DNA from: Gastranaerophilus sp944325835
GTDB lineage: Bacteria; Cyanobacteriota; Vampirovibrionia; Gastranaerophilales; Gastranaerophilaceae
NCBI GenBank assembly: GCA_963931575.1
Contig: OZ007029.1
Coordinates: 1,364,001-1,428,000, forward strand
DNA: 64,000 bases
Direction of reading: 5' to 3'
Translations under genes and position numbers: made by a program
Notes under the pieces: model-generated
What the model saw: only the letters and a program-made list of their open reading frames with translations
Databases searched by the model: none
Told to the model about the DNA's origin: nothing
In this document: positions 18,178 to 27,271 of the stretch, piece after piece
Layout of the letters: each line of letters begins with the position of its first letter
Numbering within the stretch: the stretch's first letter is position 1

Positions 18178-19065
18178 ATGATAAGACGAAAACTTACCGG
18201 CGGATTATATGGTGCTGCTGCAGCAGCCTGCTACGGGATGAACCCCCTTTTTGCCCTTCCGTTAATAAATAACGGCATTGGTGTCAATTCTGTTCTTTTT
18301 TACAGATACGTTTTTGCGGTTATTATCTTCGGAATTTGGGTAAAATTCTTCAAAAAAATCTCGCTAAAAATAACATTGAAAGAATTTTTTCTGCTTTTCA
18401 TAATGGGGATTATGTTTTCGCTATCTTCCTTAACTTTGTTTATGAGTTACACTTATATTGACGCCGGAATTGCTTCTACAATACTTTTTATCTATCCGGT
18501 ACTGGTTGCCGTTCTTATGGCAATTTTCTTTAAAGAAAGGTTGTGTTTTAGCGCAATTCTCTCAATCCTTCTGACAACCATAGGCATAGGACTTTTATAT
18601 AACGGCAAGCTGGGCCAAAGTTTAAACCTCACGGGAGTTATTCTTGTATTTTTATCTGCTCTGACTTACGCAATTTACATCATAGGCGTAAAAAATATTC
18701 CGGCAATAAAACATATAAATACCGCGAAACTCTCTTTTTACGTAATGTTATTCGGGCTTCTGGTATATGTTGTCAACCTGAAATTCTGCACAGAATTACA
18801 GTTCATACACACGCCTGTATTATGGCTCAGTGCAATTGCACTTTCAATCCTTCCGACAATCGTATCACTTGAAGCAATGACTATTTCAATAAAGCTTATA
18901 GGTTCAACACCTGCTGCGGTGCTCGGGGCATTAGAGCCTGTTACGGCCCTGTTTTTCGGTGTCGTAGTGTTCCACGAACAACTCACGCCAAGAATCATCA
19001 CCGGAATTATAACAATCCTAACCGCCGTCTTAATGATAATTCTTGCGAAAGATAAACATAGATAA
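18178..19065 (+). CDS. EamA-family (DMT superfamily) transporter
   Basis: A 295-residue protein with ten predicted membrane helices in two tandem EamA repeats (about 8-140 and 150-290). FKERLCFSAILSILLTTIGI ends the first repeat and FHEQLTPRIITGIITILTAV the second, the usual E-rich repeat ends. Family members export metabolites or amino acids. The substrate is not predictable. Single gene ending at a bidirectional terminator. Confidence 0.88.
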   Translation: MIRRKLTGGLYGAAAAACYGMNPLFALPLINNGIGVNSVLFYRYVFAVIIFGIWVKFFKKISLKITLKEFFLLFIMGIMFSLSSLTLFMSYTYIDAGIASTILFIYPVLVAVLMAIFFKERLCFSAILSILLTTIGIGLLYNGKLGQSLNLTGVILVFLSALTYAIYIIGVKNIPAIKHINTAKLSFYVMLFGLLVYVVNLKFCTELQFIHTPVLWLSAIALSILPTIVSLEAMTISIKLIGSTPAAVLGALEPVTALFFGVVVFHEQLTPRIITGIITILTAVLMIILAKDKHR

Positions 19066-19068
19066 ATA

Positions 19069-19101
19069 AAATAGGGGCTTGCTAATGGCAAGCCCCTATT
19101 T
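19069..19101. terminator. Bidirectional rho-independent terminator
   Basis: AAATAGGGGCTTGC and GCAAGCCCCTATTT form a perfect 14-bp stem with a TAATG loop, between the convergent EamA gene and secF. Confidence 0.9.
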
Positions 19102-19115
19102 CCAATTTTTAAATC

Positions 19116-20090
19116 TTACGCAGCTTTAACCGGTTTATTTTTCTTATCGTTCCAGAACTCAATAAGCATTGAGCAGAAGAAGATACTGGAATAAGTACCG
19201 ATTGCAATACCTAAAATCATTGCAAGAACGAAATCTTTTGTTGTAACTCCGCCAAAGAAGTACAGTGCAAGAAGTGTCAACAATGTTGTAAGTGAAGTAT
19301 TAATACTTCTTGCCAGTGTCTGGTTAACAGAGGCGTCAACGATTTCGCCAAATGTCATTTTCTTAGAGTAGTATCTCAAATTTTCACGGATTCTGTCGAA
19401 AGTAACGATTGTATCGTGAACAGAGAAACCGATTACCGTCAACACAGCCGTAATAAATAATCCGTCAATTTGAACGTTGAAGAGTAAGCCAAGTATTGAG
19501 AATACACCTACAACAAAAAGGACATCATGCCCGACACCCAGAATTGCAGCCAGAGCATAGTCAAATCTAAACCTTACAGAAAGATAAGCTACTATGCCAA
19601 GAAACGCCAGTGCCAGAACAATAAACGAATGTTTAAACAATTCATTACCCAGCGTAGGGCCGACAGAACTTACAGAAACAAGTTCAGAAGAAGGAAATTC
19701 CTGTTTCATAACAGAAGTTATTTTGTCCAAATCCTGAGAATCTTTATCAATAAATTTCGTTCTGATAGAAATAATTGTTTCAACATTTTTGTTTTCAGCG
19801 GTCGGGTTGACGCCTAAGATTTGGATATAAGGGTTTTCAATATCCGCCTTACTCAAGCCGTCACGGAGTTCGGCAAGCTGATCTTTGTCGTCAATTCTAA
19901 CTTTTTCAGCCACAGCATACTGTGAAATAGTACCGCCTGTATAATCAATACCGACTTTAAGCGGTGCGTGATTCGGGTATGTTGCCATGGAATAGCCCAT
20001 CGCAATAAGCCCCGGTAACAGAAGCAGCGCAGACAAAATCATCCACACCCATCTGTATTTAACTATATGAACTATATGTTTATTACTCAT
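19116..20090 (-). CDS. secF: Protein-export membrane protein SecF
   Basis: SecF with SecD uses the proton gradient to aid late steps of Sec-dependent export. The 324-residue protein has an N-terminal helix, a periplasmic domain (about 40-150) and five C-terminal helices. Signatures include VGPTLGNELF near residue 142, FSVHDTIVTFDRIREN near 215 and SVNQTLARSINTSLTTL near 245. It follows secD by 78 bases, the normal order, as two separate proteins rather than the fused SecDF. Confidence 0.96.
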   Translation of the reverse strand: MSNKHIVHIVKYRWVWMILSALLLLPGLIAMGYSMATYPNHAPLKVGIDYTGGTISQYAVAEKVRIDDKDQLAELRDGLSKADIENPYIQILGVNPTAENKNVETIISIRTKFIDKDSQDLDKITSVMKQEFPSSELVSVSSVGPTLGNELFKHSFIVLALAFLGIVAYLSVRFRFDYALAAILGVGHDVLFVVGVFSILGLLFNVQIDGLFITAVLTVIGFSVHDTIVTFDRIRENLRYYSKKMTFGEIVDASVNQTLARSINTSLTTLLTLLALYFFGGVTTKDFVLAMILGIAIGTYSSIFFCSMLIEFWNDKKNKPVKAA

Positions 20091-20168
20091 TTTATTCTCC
20101 TTAAAAGCATTTTCCAGGCGCCATTTATTTTAGGCGCGTCTATTCAGTTCCCGTCAAATATCCGCGGT

Positions 20169-21476
20169 CTAGTCCAAAATACCGAAACGGGCTTTTTCAC
20201 GTTTAGTTTCGCTTGCGGTATAAGCCGAATCAATATCTTCCTTACTCAAGCCGAACATTTGAGGGTATTTCAACTCACCTGTTCCGAAAATCAGGTGCAT
20301 AAAGTTTTTGGTAATCGTTATTGCACTGAACATAGAAACCATTACCCCGAGAGCCAGTGTTAAAGCAAATCCTTTAACAATACTTGTACCCCAGAAGTAG
20401 AGGATTGCGCAGGTGATAATTGTTGTCATATTTGAGTCGAAAATACTTGTAAACGCTCTGTCAAAACCGGAGTTAATTGCGGTATAGAGGTTTCTGCCGG
20501 CGCGAAGTTCTTCTTTTGTACGTTCAAAGATAAGAATATTCGCATCCACCGCCATACCAATACTCAGGATGAAACCTGCGATACCGGCGAGAGTAAGTGT
20601 TACCGGAATAGTTACGAACAGTGCAAACAGGATTAAACTATAGATAATCAACGCAATGTTTGCAATCATGCCCGGAACACGGTAGTAAACAAGCATAAAC
20701 AGCATTACAAGGCTTAAACCGACAAGTCCTGCGAATTTTGATTTTTCCAAACTGTCTGCACCGAGAGTCGGTCCTACGATATTTTCTTCAACGATTTCAG
20801 CCGGAACAGGCAATGCTCCTGCATTAAGGAGTTTAACCATTCTGTCTGCTTCTTCATACGCGAACCCGTCGCTGCCTGAGATTTGCGCGCGACCGAGTAA
20901 AATCGGCTCACGGATAACAGGCGCAGACTGCAAATCTCCGCCGAAGAAGATTGCCATTTGTTTACCGACCAATTCAGTTGTTAATTGTGCAAACTTTTTA
21001 GTACCTTCTCCGTTAAATTCCAGATCTACAACCCACTTACCGGCGCTGTCTGTTGACAGAGTAGATTTTGAAAGATCTTTACCGGTAAGGCCTGTAGATT
21101 CCCAAATCTGATTGCCGTTTGCGTCAATACCGTTTTCTTTTTTGAATTCCAATTCAGCGGTATCACCGATAAATGCTTTTGCTTCTTTAAGGTCAGAAAC
21201 GTTAGGGATTTCAACCAGCAAACGTTTTTCACCAACCTGCTGAACAACAGTTTCGGCAACACCAAGTTTGTTAACACGGTTTTCGATAGCGAATTTCAAT
21301 CTATCCATAACCTCAGGTGTAATTTTTGCCAGAGTATCAGTTGTCTTGGCTTCCAGTGTCAGTCTGGAGCCTCCGATTAAATCCAGCCCGAGTTTTGGCG
21401 GATTCAGGCAGATTACGACAATAGATGCAATAGTTATTGCCATAATCACCCAGAACATAATCAATTTGTTTTTCAC
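20169..21476 (-). CDS. secD: Protein-export membrane protein SecD
   Basis: SecD, partner of SecF. The 435-residue protein has the starting helix, LGLDLIGGSRLTL near residue 30, the P1 head region (about 60-250), VGPTLGADSLEKS near 235 and the helix pair with GMAVDANILIFERTKEELRAG near 310-330, all hallmarks of SecD. It is shorter than the E. coli protein, as in cyanobacteria and Gram-positives, because the periplasmic head is smaller. Confidence 0.96.
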   Translation of the reverse strand: MKNKLIMFWVIMAITIASIVVICLNPPKLGLDLIGGSRLTLEAKTTDTLAKITPEVMDRLKFAIENRVNKLGVAETVVQQVGEKRLLVEIPNVSDLKEAKAFIGDTAELEFKKENGIDANGNQIWESTGLTGKDLSKSTLSTDSAGKWVVDLEFNGEGTKKFAQLTTELVGKQMAIFFGGDLQSAPVIREPILLGRAQISGSDGFAYEEADRMVKLLNAGALPVPAEIVEENIVGPTLGADSLEKSKFAGLVGLSLVMLFMLVYYRVPGMIANIALIIYSLILFALFVTIPVTLTLAGIAGFILSIGMAVDANILIFERTKEELRAGRNLYTAINSGFDRAFTSIFDSNMTTIITCAILYFWGTSIVKGFALTLALGVMVSMFSAITITKNFMHLIFGTGELKYPQMFGLSKEDIDSAYTASETKREKARFGILD

Positions 21477-21542
21477 TTTTTTATTCCTCTTTTACTAATA
21501 ATCTTAAACATATTCCTAAAGATAAAACTATAGCCCGAAAGA

Positions 21543-22442
21543 CTATAGTTCATCCTCATAAAACGCATCTATAACAGCGAACAATTCTTTTTTAGCCTCG
21601 TCAGACAATTCAACGAGCGGACGTCTTACATATTCTTCAATAATACCTTTATGTGCAAGAACAGCCTTGACCGGAATAGGGTTCGGCGCCATAAACAATT
21701 TTTTGAAGCAAGGGAAAAGTTTTCTGTGCATATTTTGCGCGACATTTAAATTCCCTGTTTTGAAATTTCTAATCATAGATTTCATTTCGCATCCGAATAC
21801 GTGTGAAGCAACGGAAATAACGCCCTGCGCACCAAGCGCCAGCATTGGAAGTGTCAGACTGTCATCACCCGAATATATAACAAAATCTTCAGGGCAAAGG
21901 CATTTCATTTCACTAATCGCATCCATATCGCCGCAGCTTTGCTTAATCGCAACGATATTGGAATATTTATTTGCGAGCTTTGCAACTGTCTGTGGAAGCA
22001 TATTAACACCTGTCCGCCCCGGAATGTTATATAAAATCACAGGTAAATCAGTACTTTCAGCGATTGCTGAAAAGTGTTCAAACATTCCTTCCTGATTAGG
22101 TTTATTGTAATACGGCACGACAGATAAAAGTGCATCAACATCTTCTTTTTGAGCAAGTTTTGCAGTTCTACAGGCTGTTTTTGTACAATTTGAGCTGGCA
22201 TTCATTATAACCTTGCAAGCATTTGCAGAAGCTCTTTTAACGGTACTTAATAGTTCTATTTCCTCATCATGTGTAAGAGTCGGGCTTTCGCCGGTAGTTC
22301 CGGCTACCAGTATGGCATCACTGCCGTTATCCATCAAATGCTTGACCAGAGCCGTTGTTTTATCATAATCAATTTCTCTTTTAGAGTTAAACGGTGTTAC
22401 CATTGCGGTAATAATTTCGCCTGCATCAATTCTGTATTCCAT
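21543..22442 (-). CDS. dapA: 4-hydroxy-tetrahydrodipicolinate synthase
   Basis: DapA condenses pyruvate and aspartate semialdehyde in the lysine/diaminopimelate pathway, needed for peptidoglycan. The 299-residue TIM barrel shows AMVTPFNSKREID at the N-terminus, GTTGESPTLTHDE near residue 48, YNIPGRTGVNM near 138 with the catalytic Tyr, and AIKQSCGD near 166 with the Schiff-base lysine. Leftward, upstream of secD with a 66-base gap. Confidence 0.96.
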   Translation of the reverse strand: MEYRIDAGEIITAMVTPFNSKREIDYDKTTALVKHLMDNGSDAILVAGTTGESPTLTHDEEIELLSTVKRASANACKVIMNASSNCTKTACRTAKLAQKEDVDALLSVVPYYNKPNQEGMFEHFSAIAESTDLPVILYNIPGRTGVNMLPQTVAKLANKYSNIVAIKQSCGDMDAISEMKCLCPEDFVIYSGDDSLTLPMLALGAQGVISVASHVFGCEMKSMIRNFKTGNLNVAQNMHRKLFPCFKKLFMAPNPIPVKAVLAHKGIIEEYVRRPLVELSDEAKKELFAVIDAFYEDEL

Positions 22443-22567
22443 AATTACCTCACCCGCCCGAACGGCGGCCTCTTAATTAATCCCTAATCACCGGACATAA
22501 TATCCGAAACATACCTATTATACGACAAAAGAAACACTAAACGCTAAAATATTAAGAAGCATTAATT

Positions 22568-23419
22568 TTACGCAAAAACATGACGCATTTTTGCAAACAT
22601 AGAAAATAAATCTTCTTTGTAGTAATTACCATTCAGTACAATATCGACTTTTTCCTTGTGCGGTTTGATGTGAAGTTCCGCAGAAGCGCACATATATTTC
22701 CACATTTGAAGCGCCTCTTCTTTTGACTTATTGCGGCTTGCGGCGCGCTCAACATGGCGGGTTTTACGTGTTTCTTCGTCCAAATCCACATAAATTGTCA
22801 CATCAAACTTTTTATCCAGCCCGTTCCACATAGAAGCAATCCCTTCAACAAGGATAACTTTTGCGCTTTTAACCGGTGTCTGGTTTTTAATACAAACGCC
22901 GTTGCTTAAATTCATTTTCGGGATACAAATTTCTTTGCCCTGCGAGATATCATCCAGAGCTTTAGCAAGTTCTTCCAGATCAAACGCACCCGGGCCTTCC
23001 AAATCTACACCTGCCGCAAGGGCATTTCCGTAGTTGCCGTATTTTTCATAGTAGCAGGAAATATCCTGATAAAAGTTATCACAGCTTATGAAAGAGCAAT
23101 CAATCCCCATATCAAGGATAAACTGCTTTAAATTCTGCGTAAAACACGACTTTCCGCTTGCACTCTCGCCGGTAATCGCAACCATAATCGGACGATCCTG
23201 CTTTAAGAGGCGCTGCATTTTATACAAAAAATCCGATTTCAAAGAAACAAAAACCGGATTGTCAATTGATGAATTATATTTTAAAAGAGATTTCATTTCT
23301 TCATGTTTTCTGAAAAGTTCAAACGGTAAAACATGAGAAATCACATCATGAGTGTTCTTTAATGCCTTTTCTGCTGATAACAAACTAACTTTTTCCATAA
23401 TAGATTTATCTGCTGCCAT
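22568..23419 (-). CDS. Uridine kinase/phosphoribulokinase-like P-loop kinase
   Basis: A 283-residue protein. About 75 N-terminal residues of helical extension precede the kinase domain: Walker A GESASGKSCF near residue 84, FISCDNFYQDI near 115 and VILVEGIASMW near 188, matching the uridine kinase family in order. It probably phosphorylates uridine/cytidine or a related small molecule. The N-terminal extension is longer than in ordinary Udk. A good ribosome site (AAGGAAG) supports the start. Confidence 0.82.
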   Translation of the reverse strand: MAADKSIMEKVSLLSAEKALKNTHDVISHVLPFELFRKHEEMKSLLKYNSSIDNPVFVSLKSDFLYKMQRLLKQDRPIMVAITGESASGKSCFTQNLKQFILDMGIDCSFISCDNFYQDISCYYEKYGNYGNALAAGVDLEGPGAFDLEELAKALDDISQGKEICIPKMNLSNGVCIKNQTPVKSAKVILVEGIASMWNGLDKKFDVTIYVDLDEETRKTRHVERAASRNKSKEEALQMWKYMCASAELHIKPHKEKVDIVLNGNYYKEDLFSMFAKMRHVFA

Positions 23420-23568
23420 AAAACTTCCTTGTTTTTCATTATACCAAAAACAGCTAAAAAAATTTATTGCGCGTCAAGTTTGTTAATTTTTGTAAAAAGG
23501 ATATTTAAAATTGCCCCTCTATACGCGTTTTAAAAAGCATGTTATAATGATAAAAAAGGGAGTAAGAT

Positions 23569-25041
23569 ATGTTTAAAAACAAGAAAATGCAATATGTTAT
23601 CAAAACCTGTTCCAGCGAGGACACGCAGGCACTGCAAAACCTCTTAAACGAAATGTCCATGAACGGCTGGGAACTTTACACTATTAACGAGGTCGAAGTT
23701 GACGACGGTTATCAGTATAACTGCATTTTTATGAAGGAAGCAGAGGACGAAAATTACGCTCACAATACGGATGAAATTAACATCTCCAACTTCAAAAGCC
23801 AGATGGAAAAGCTCCTTTCGCCAAAACTTACTCCTTATGAAGCCTGCATTGAAATTCAACAAAAAATCAAGGAAGTAAAAAATAAAATTGCCAAAGCTAA
23901 AAAAGAGCTTGAGAACGAAGCGCCGGCATCTTTGGGCAGAAAAAGGCTTAACGACAGGATTTCCTCCGGTCTGCGGGAACTTGACGAACTCAAACGTCAG
24001 CTTGCAGAAACAACTTCCCCTGACGGAATGTATAAAAAATTACGCGAAGATAAACTCTCAATCTCTCTGAGTGAAGAAATTTTAGGCTATATTGATGCAG
24101 AGCAGGACATTGATGAAGAGGAACTGGTTGCAGAAACTGTCCGTTTGAGATTAAAACTCACCGAAGAACTCGGCTATGTTATCCCGAAGATTATTTTCAA
24201 AGATGATGAAACCCTGAATCCGTATGAATATTCAATCAAAATCCGTGGGTTTGAGGTATTCAGAGGTACGGTCTATCCTAATTACCTGATGTTTTTCACC
24301 GACAGTCTTTTGACCACGAAAAAGATGAAGGACGCAATTTACGATACAGACGAAATCACGGGTAAAAAAATCGTTTGGGTTCCGAAAGAAAAATGCAAAG
24401 ATTTCTGGGAAAAAGGAATCTCCGGTGCACAGTGCATAACCCGCGCACTGGAATTTATTGCGGTAAAATTTGTCGATGAAATCCTTGACTATAAGGAACT
24501 TGATAACTATATCGAAGTAGTTGACGAAAATAACTCCTACCTGATTGAAAACCTTATTCCGGAATTTCTAAGCCTCGCGGATTTAAGATACATTCTCACA
24601 AGCCTTATTAATGAAAAAGTTTCAATAAAGGATATTACATTTATCTTAGAAAAGATAAACGATTTTGCAAACGATTACGACAAATCCGATATTCTGCGCA
24701 AACTGCGGCTTTCAATCGGACGTCAGATTGCCAAAAACTACGTTAATGAGGATGGTGTAATTCAGGCAATCGAAATAACGGAAGATTCACTGATGAATGT
24801 GTGCGAAACAAGCGTTGAAGAAGACGAAGAGATAATAAAAATTGACGCTCACTACGCGGATCAATTAGCCAAAAAGATTGAAAAACTTATGAAAAAGTAT
24901 GACTGTAAGACAGTTATCGCACCGCTTGAATTCAGACATCTGCTTTTCAAAATGCTTTCGAGCTACTTTAATGAAGTTGCGGTGCTTGCACGCGAAGAAA
25001 TTTCATTCTACGCACCTGTTGAAATCTTTGAGGAACTATAA
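23569..25041 (+). CDS. Soluble FlhA-C-domain (FHIPEP) protein with N-terminal DUF4177-like domain
   Basis: A 490-residue protein with no membrane helices. Residues 4-53 (QYVIKTC..., MNGWELYTINEVEVDDGYQY) resemble DUF4177. Residues about 90-150 are charged coiled coil. From about 195 the sequence follows the cytoplasmic export-gate domain of FlhA: LTEELGYVIPKIIFKDDETL, then NPYEYSIKIRGFEVFRG, LVEELVPELL-like LIENLIPEFLSLADLRYILT, SIKDITFILEKI, and the end VLAREEISFYAPVEIF. Intact FlhA has eight membrane helices before this domain; here they are replaced. No flagellar gene is nearby. Function is unknown; it may bind export chaperones or have been repurposed. It is 2 bases ahead of the next gene. 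Confidence 0.75.
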   Translation: MFKNKKMQYVIKTCSSEDTQALQNLLNEMSMNGWELYTINEVEVDDGYQYNCIFMKEAEDENYAHNTDEINISNFKSQMEKLLSPKLTPYEACIEIQQKIKEVKNKIAKAKKELENEAPASLGRKRLNDRISSGLRELDELKRQLAETTSPDGMYKKLREDKLSISLSEEILGYIDAEQDIDEEELVAETVRLRLKLTEELGYVIPKIIFKDDETLNPYEYSIKIRGFEVFRGTVYPNYLMFFTDSLLTTKKMKDAIYDTDEITGKKIVWVPKEKCKDFWEKGISGAQCITRALEFIAVKFVDEILDYKELDNYIEVVDENNSYLIENLIPEFLSLADLRYILTSLINEKVSIKDITFILEKINDFANDYDKSDILRKLRLSIGRQIAKNYVNEDGVIQAIEITEDSLMNVCETSVEEDEEIIKIDAHYADQLAKKIEKLMKKYDCKTVIAPLEFRHLLFKMLSSYFNEVAVLAREEISFYAPVEIFEEL

Positions 25042-25043
25042 AA

Positions 25044-25565
25044 ATGACAAACCGCATCGTAATTTTTTCGGGTAAACAGTTTTCAGGCAAGGACACTCTT
25101 GCCAAATTAATGCTTGAAAAGATGCCGACCTTCCGGCGTTTCGCAATGGGGGACGTGATAAAAGATACTTTTGCTAAACAAAAAGGCATCACCGTTGCTG
25201 AGATTGAAGCCAATAAACCTTTCTACCGGCCGGAACTCATAAAACTCGGCGACTGGGGAAGAAAACAGGATCCTGATTACTGGCTGAAAAAAATTGTTTC
25301 GCAGGACGGCGACATATTTGTGACGGATGTCAGGAAACTGCACGAATATGAGGTATTTAAAGAAGCCGGCGCAAAATCAATCCGCGTAGAAGCACCGCGT
25401 GAAATAAGAGCGCAGCGCGGAAAGCTTGTGAGCGAAAATGATTCAACCGAAACCGAGCTGGATAACATCAAAGATTGGGATTTTGTAGTCCACAACGACT
25501 CCGACTACGAAAGCTTAAAATCAAAGGCTCTGGAACTTGTAAAAGCCCTGAACGATAAATCTTAA
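25044..25565 (+). CDS. P-loop nucleotide/phosphomevalonate kinase-like protein
   Basis: A 173-residue protein beginning NRIVIFSGKQFSGKDTLA, a Walker A variant (GKxxSGKD) seen in deoxynucleoside monophosphate kinases and animal-type phosphomevalonate kinases. A later DVRKLHEYEVFKEAGA segment matches the second strand-Asp region of that superfamily. It follows the FlhA-domain gene by 2 bases and is co-transcribed with it. The substrate cannot be chosen from sequence. Confidence 0.75.
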   Translation: MTNRIVIFSGKQFSGKDTLAKLMLEKMPTFRRFAMGDVIKDTFAKQKGITVAEIEANKPFYRPELIKLGDWGRKQDPDYWLKKIVSQDGDIFVTDVRKLHEYEVFKEAGAKSIRVEAPREIRAQRGKLVSENDSTETELDNIKDWDFVVHNDSDYESLKSKALELVKALNDKS

Positions 25566-25747
25566 TCATCACAATACTCACAAAGTTTGCATAATAATTT
25601 GTCAGACTCTTTATATACAACCTCAATAAGTGGTGATATCTTCTCAATATCTTCATCTTCGTTTTGTCTGCAATACTCATTGGCAACAATGCTTACATTG
25701 TGTATTTTTCGTGCTAAATTTTCTATCTCAACTAAATTTGGCTGCAT
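25562..25747 (-). CDS. Small acidic hypothetical protein
   Basis: A 61-residue protein with a strong ribosome site (AAGGAG 6 bases before the ATG). It is helical and acidic and ends with CKLCEYCDD, a CxxCxxC cysteine cluster that could bind metal. It is divergent from the XRE gene at 25846 across a short region with two direct repeats, so the pair may be co-regulated. Its stop overlaps the end of the P-loop kinase gene by 4 bases. No family recognised. Confidence 0.65.
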   Translation of the reverse strand: MQPNLVEIENLARKIHNVSIVANEYCRQNEDEDIEKISPLIEVVYKESDKLLCKLCEYCDD

Positions 25748-25780
25748 TTATTTCTCCTTTTTATAATACCATTTTTATTC

Positions 25781-25810
25781 TTATATGAACAATATTAGTA
25801 TTATATGAAC
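25781..25810. promoter_or_regulatory. Two TTATATGAAC direct repeats, candidate operator
   Basis: TTATATGAAC occurs exactly at 25781-25790 and 25801-25810, 20 bp apart (about two turns), between the divergent 61-residue gene and the XRE gene, directly upstream of the XRE -35 box. Likely an autoregulatory site of the XRE protein. Confidence 0.6.
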
Positions 25811-25839
25811 TTGTAGAGAGTTTGTCAATACTTTATAAT
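25811..25839 (+). promoter_or_regulatory. Sigma70 promoter predicting a leaderless XRE message
   Basis: TTGTAG (25811-25816), 17-base spacer, TATAAT (25834-25839). The start point should fall at about 25846, which is the A of the XRE ATG. The absence of any ribosome site there agrees with leaderless translation. Confidence 0.65.
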
Positions 25840-25845
25840 AAAAAA

Positions 25846-26064
25846 ATGAACAAAGACGAACTTCTAAAACTGGCATATAAAATAAAATATGCGCGTGATA
25901 AAAAAGGACTTTCCCAAGAAAAACTGGCCGAACTAGCTGATGTCGGCATGAGTACAGTCACAAAACTTGAACGCGGGGTCGGCAATATCACGCTAAAAAA
26001 CCTCTACAAAATCGCAGAGGTTTTAGACTTAAATCTGGGTATTATTAATAATAAAGAGCTTTAA
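25846..26064 (+). CDS. Small XRE-family regulator
   Basis: A 72-residue protein that is almost entirely a Cro/C1-type HTH (KIKYARDKKGLSQEKLAELA, then MSTVTKLERGVGNITLKNLY). I chose ATG 25846 over an in-frame TTG at 25822, because the TTG lies inside the predicted promoter spacer and the ATG coincides with the expected transcription start. It overlaps the convergent creD stop by 4 bases. Confidence 0.85.
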   Translation: MNKDELLKLAYKIKYARDKKGLSQEKLAELADVGMSTVTKLERGVGNITLKNLYKIAEVLDLNLGIINNKEL

Positions 26065-27260
26065 TCATTATACCATTCAACGTTGCGCGTTGTGTACATA
26101 ACAAGACTTATTATCAGGAACAGAACAAAGCTGCCAATGATTAACGAAAAGTCCTGAATTACCAGCAATGTATAGAAGAACAGATATAATACCGTCATTA
26201 TTGCCGAAATCAACAATGCGAATTTAAGATTTTGTCTTTTCGTCAAAATAAAATACGTATATGCGCCTATCAATGCAACCGTCATTATGCCTGCTATCAA
26301 ATATGCAGCACCGAACGGAATAAATTCAGACATCGAAACCAGAAGCAGGTAGAAAATCAACATTGCCGCCCCCATCATCATATATTGAAGCGGGTGAATT
26401 CTTTTATCCTCTTTTGACGTAATTTCAAAAATAAAATACGAGAGGAAGGTTAACGACAAAAATAAGAACGAATATTTAAGCGCTCTTGTAGCCATTCTGT
26501 AAGTATCAACAGGCATAAGCAGCGAAACTCCCAGCCGTGCATCTTTTTGCGAACTTACCGCGATATAAGGGATTTCCCATTCTCCTTCAAAATGATCCTG
26601 CGTAACTTCTCTTTCTGCCGGCAGAAAATCACCTTCAAAACTAGGATTATTCCAATCACCTTCTATCTCAATTTTATTCATCAGACCTTCAGGCTTGACA
26701 TAAATCTCTTTTGAACCGCGGAGTTTATAAGTTATTTCAAACGGGATCAATTCCGCCGAAGTTGTTAACTTTTTCTTGTAAATCGTATCATGGCTTTGAA
26801 TAAATTCATTATCCATTAGCTTAAACTGCGGAGATGAAACAAATCCCTTTGAATCAGAAACATTGAAGGAAAATTCTACCGGCTGGTTTTTCAAAGGAGC
26901 ATAGTCATTCTTAAAATTCCCTTTTACTTCAACGTTTGCGGTGTAAACAGGGACTTTAAAAATACCCTTTTTACGTAATTCGGTTGTAATATATACATCC
27001 ACATCGTAATCGTTGAGAGTAAAATATTTATACGGATTTTTGGTATCATTTGTCGGAATCGCCAGAACCGGTGCGGTGATTGTCTGGGAAGAAGCCCACG
27101 ACGTTTCAACTTTGCGCTCGGCATCACGCTCATAATTAGAACGATCTTCTACAATCCCGTACAAAAACAGTATCGGAATTAAAAGTATCAACAGTGTACA
27201 AAGAATCGTATAAAACTTTTTAAGTTTTGTACTTTTCTGTTTCGCAGATGTTTCAGACAT
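26061..27260 (-). CDS. creD: CreD-family inner membrane protein
   Basis: A 399-residue protein with an N-terminal membrane helix (residues 15-36), a large periplasmic beta-rich domain (about 37-270) and six C-terminal helices. The CreD pattern is visible: the helix followed by RSNYERDAERKVETSWA, then TAPVLAIP, and QYMMMGAAMLIFYLLLVSMSE in the membrane part. In E. coli CreD belongs to the CreBC regulon and affects envelope stress tolerance. No creBC genes are seen here. It is 11 bases downstream of galM. Confidence 0.88.
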   Translation of the reverse strand: MSETSAKQKSTKLKKFYTILCTLLILLIPILFLYGIVEDRSNYERDAERKVETSWASSQTITAPVLAIPTNDTKNPYKYFTLNDYDVDVYITTELRKKGIFKVPVYTANVEVKGNFKNDYAPLKNQPVEFSFNVSDSKGFVSSPQFKLMDNEFIQSHDTIYKKKLTTSAELIPFEITYKLRGSKEIYVKPEGLMNKIEIEGDWNNPSFEGDFLPAEREVTQDHFEGEWEIPYIAVSSQKDARLGVSLLMPVDTYRMATRALKYSFLFLSLTFLSYFIFEITSKEDKRIHPLQYMMMGAAMLIFYLLLVSMSEFIPFGAAYLIAGIMTVALIGAYTYFILTKRQNLKFALLISAIMTVLYLFFYTLLVIQDFSLIIGSFVLFLIISLVMYTTRNVEWYND

Positions 27261-27271
27261 AATACCCCCTT

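Noticed and set aside
23569..25041. Part of a flagellar or type III secretion operon
   Set aside because: The protein lacks the FlhA membrane half and neighbours are a kinase and regulators, not export genes.
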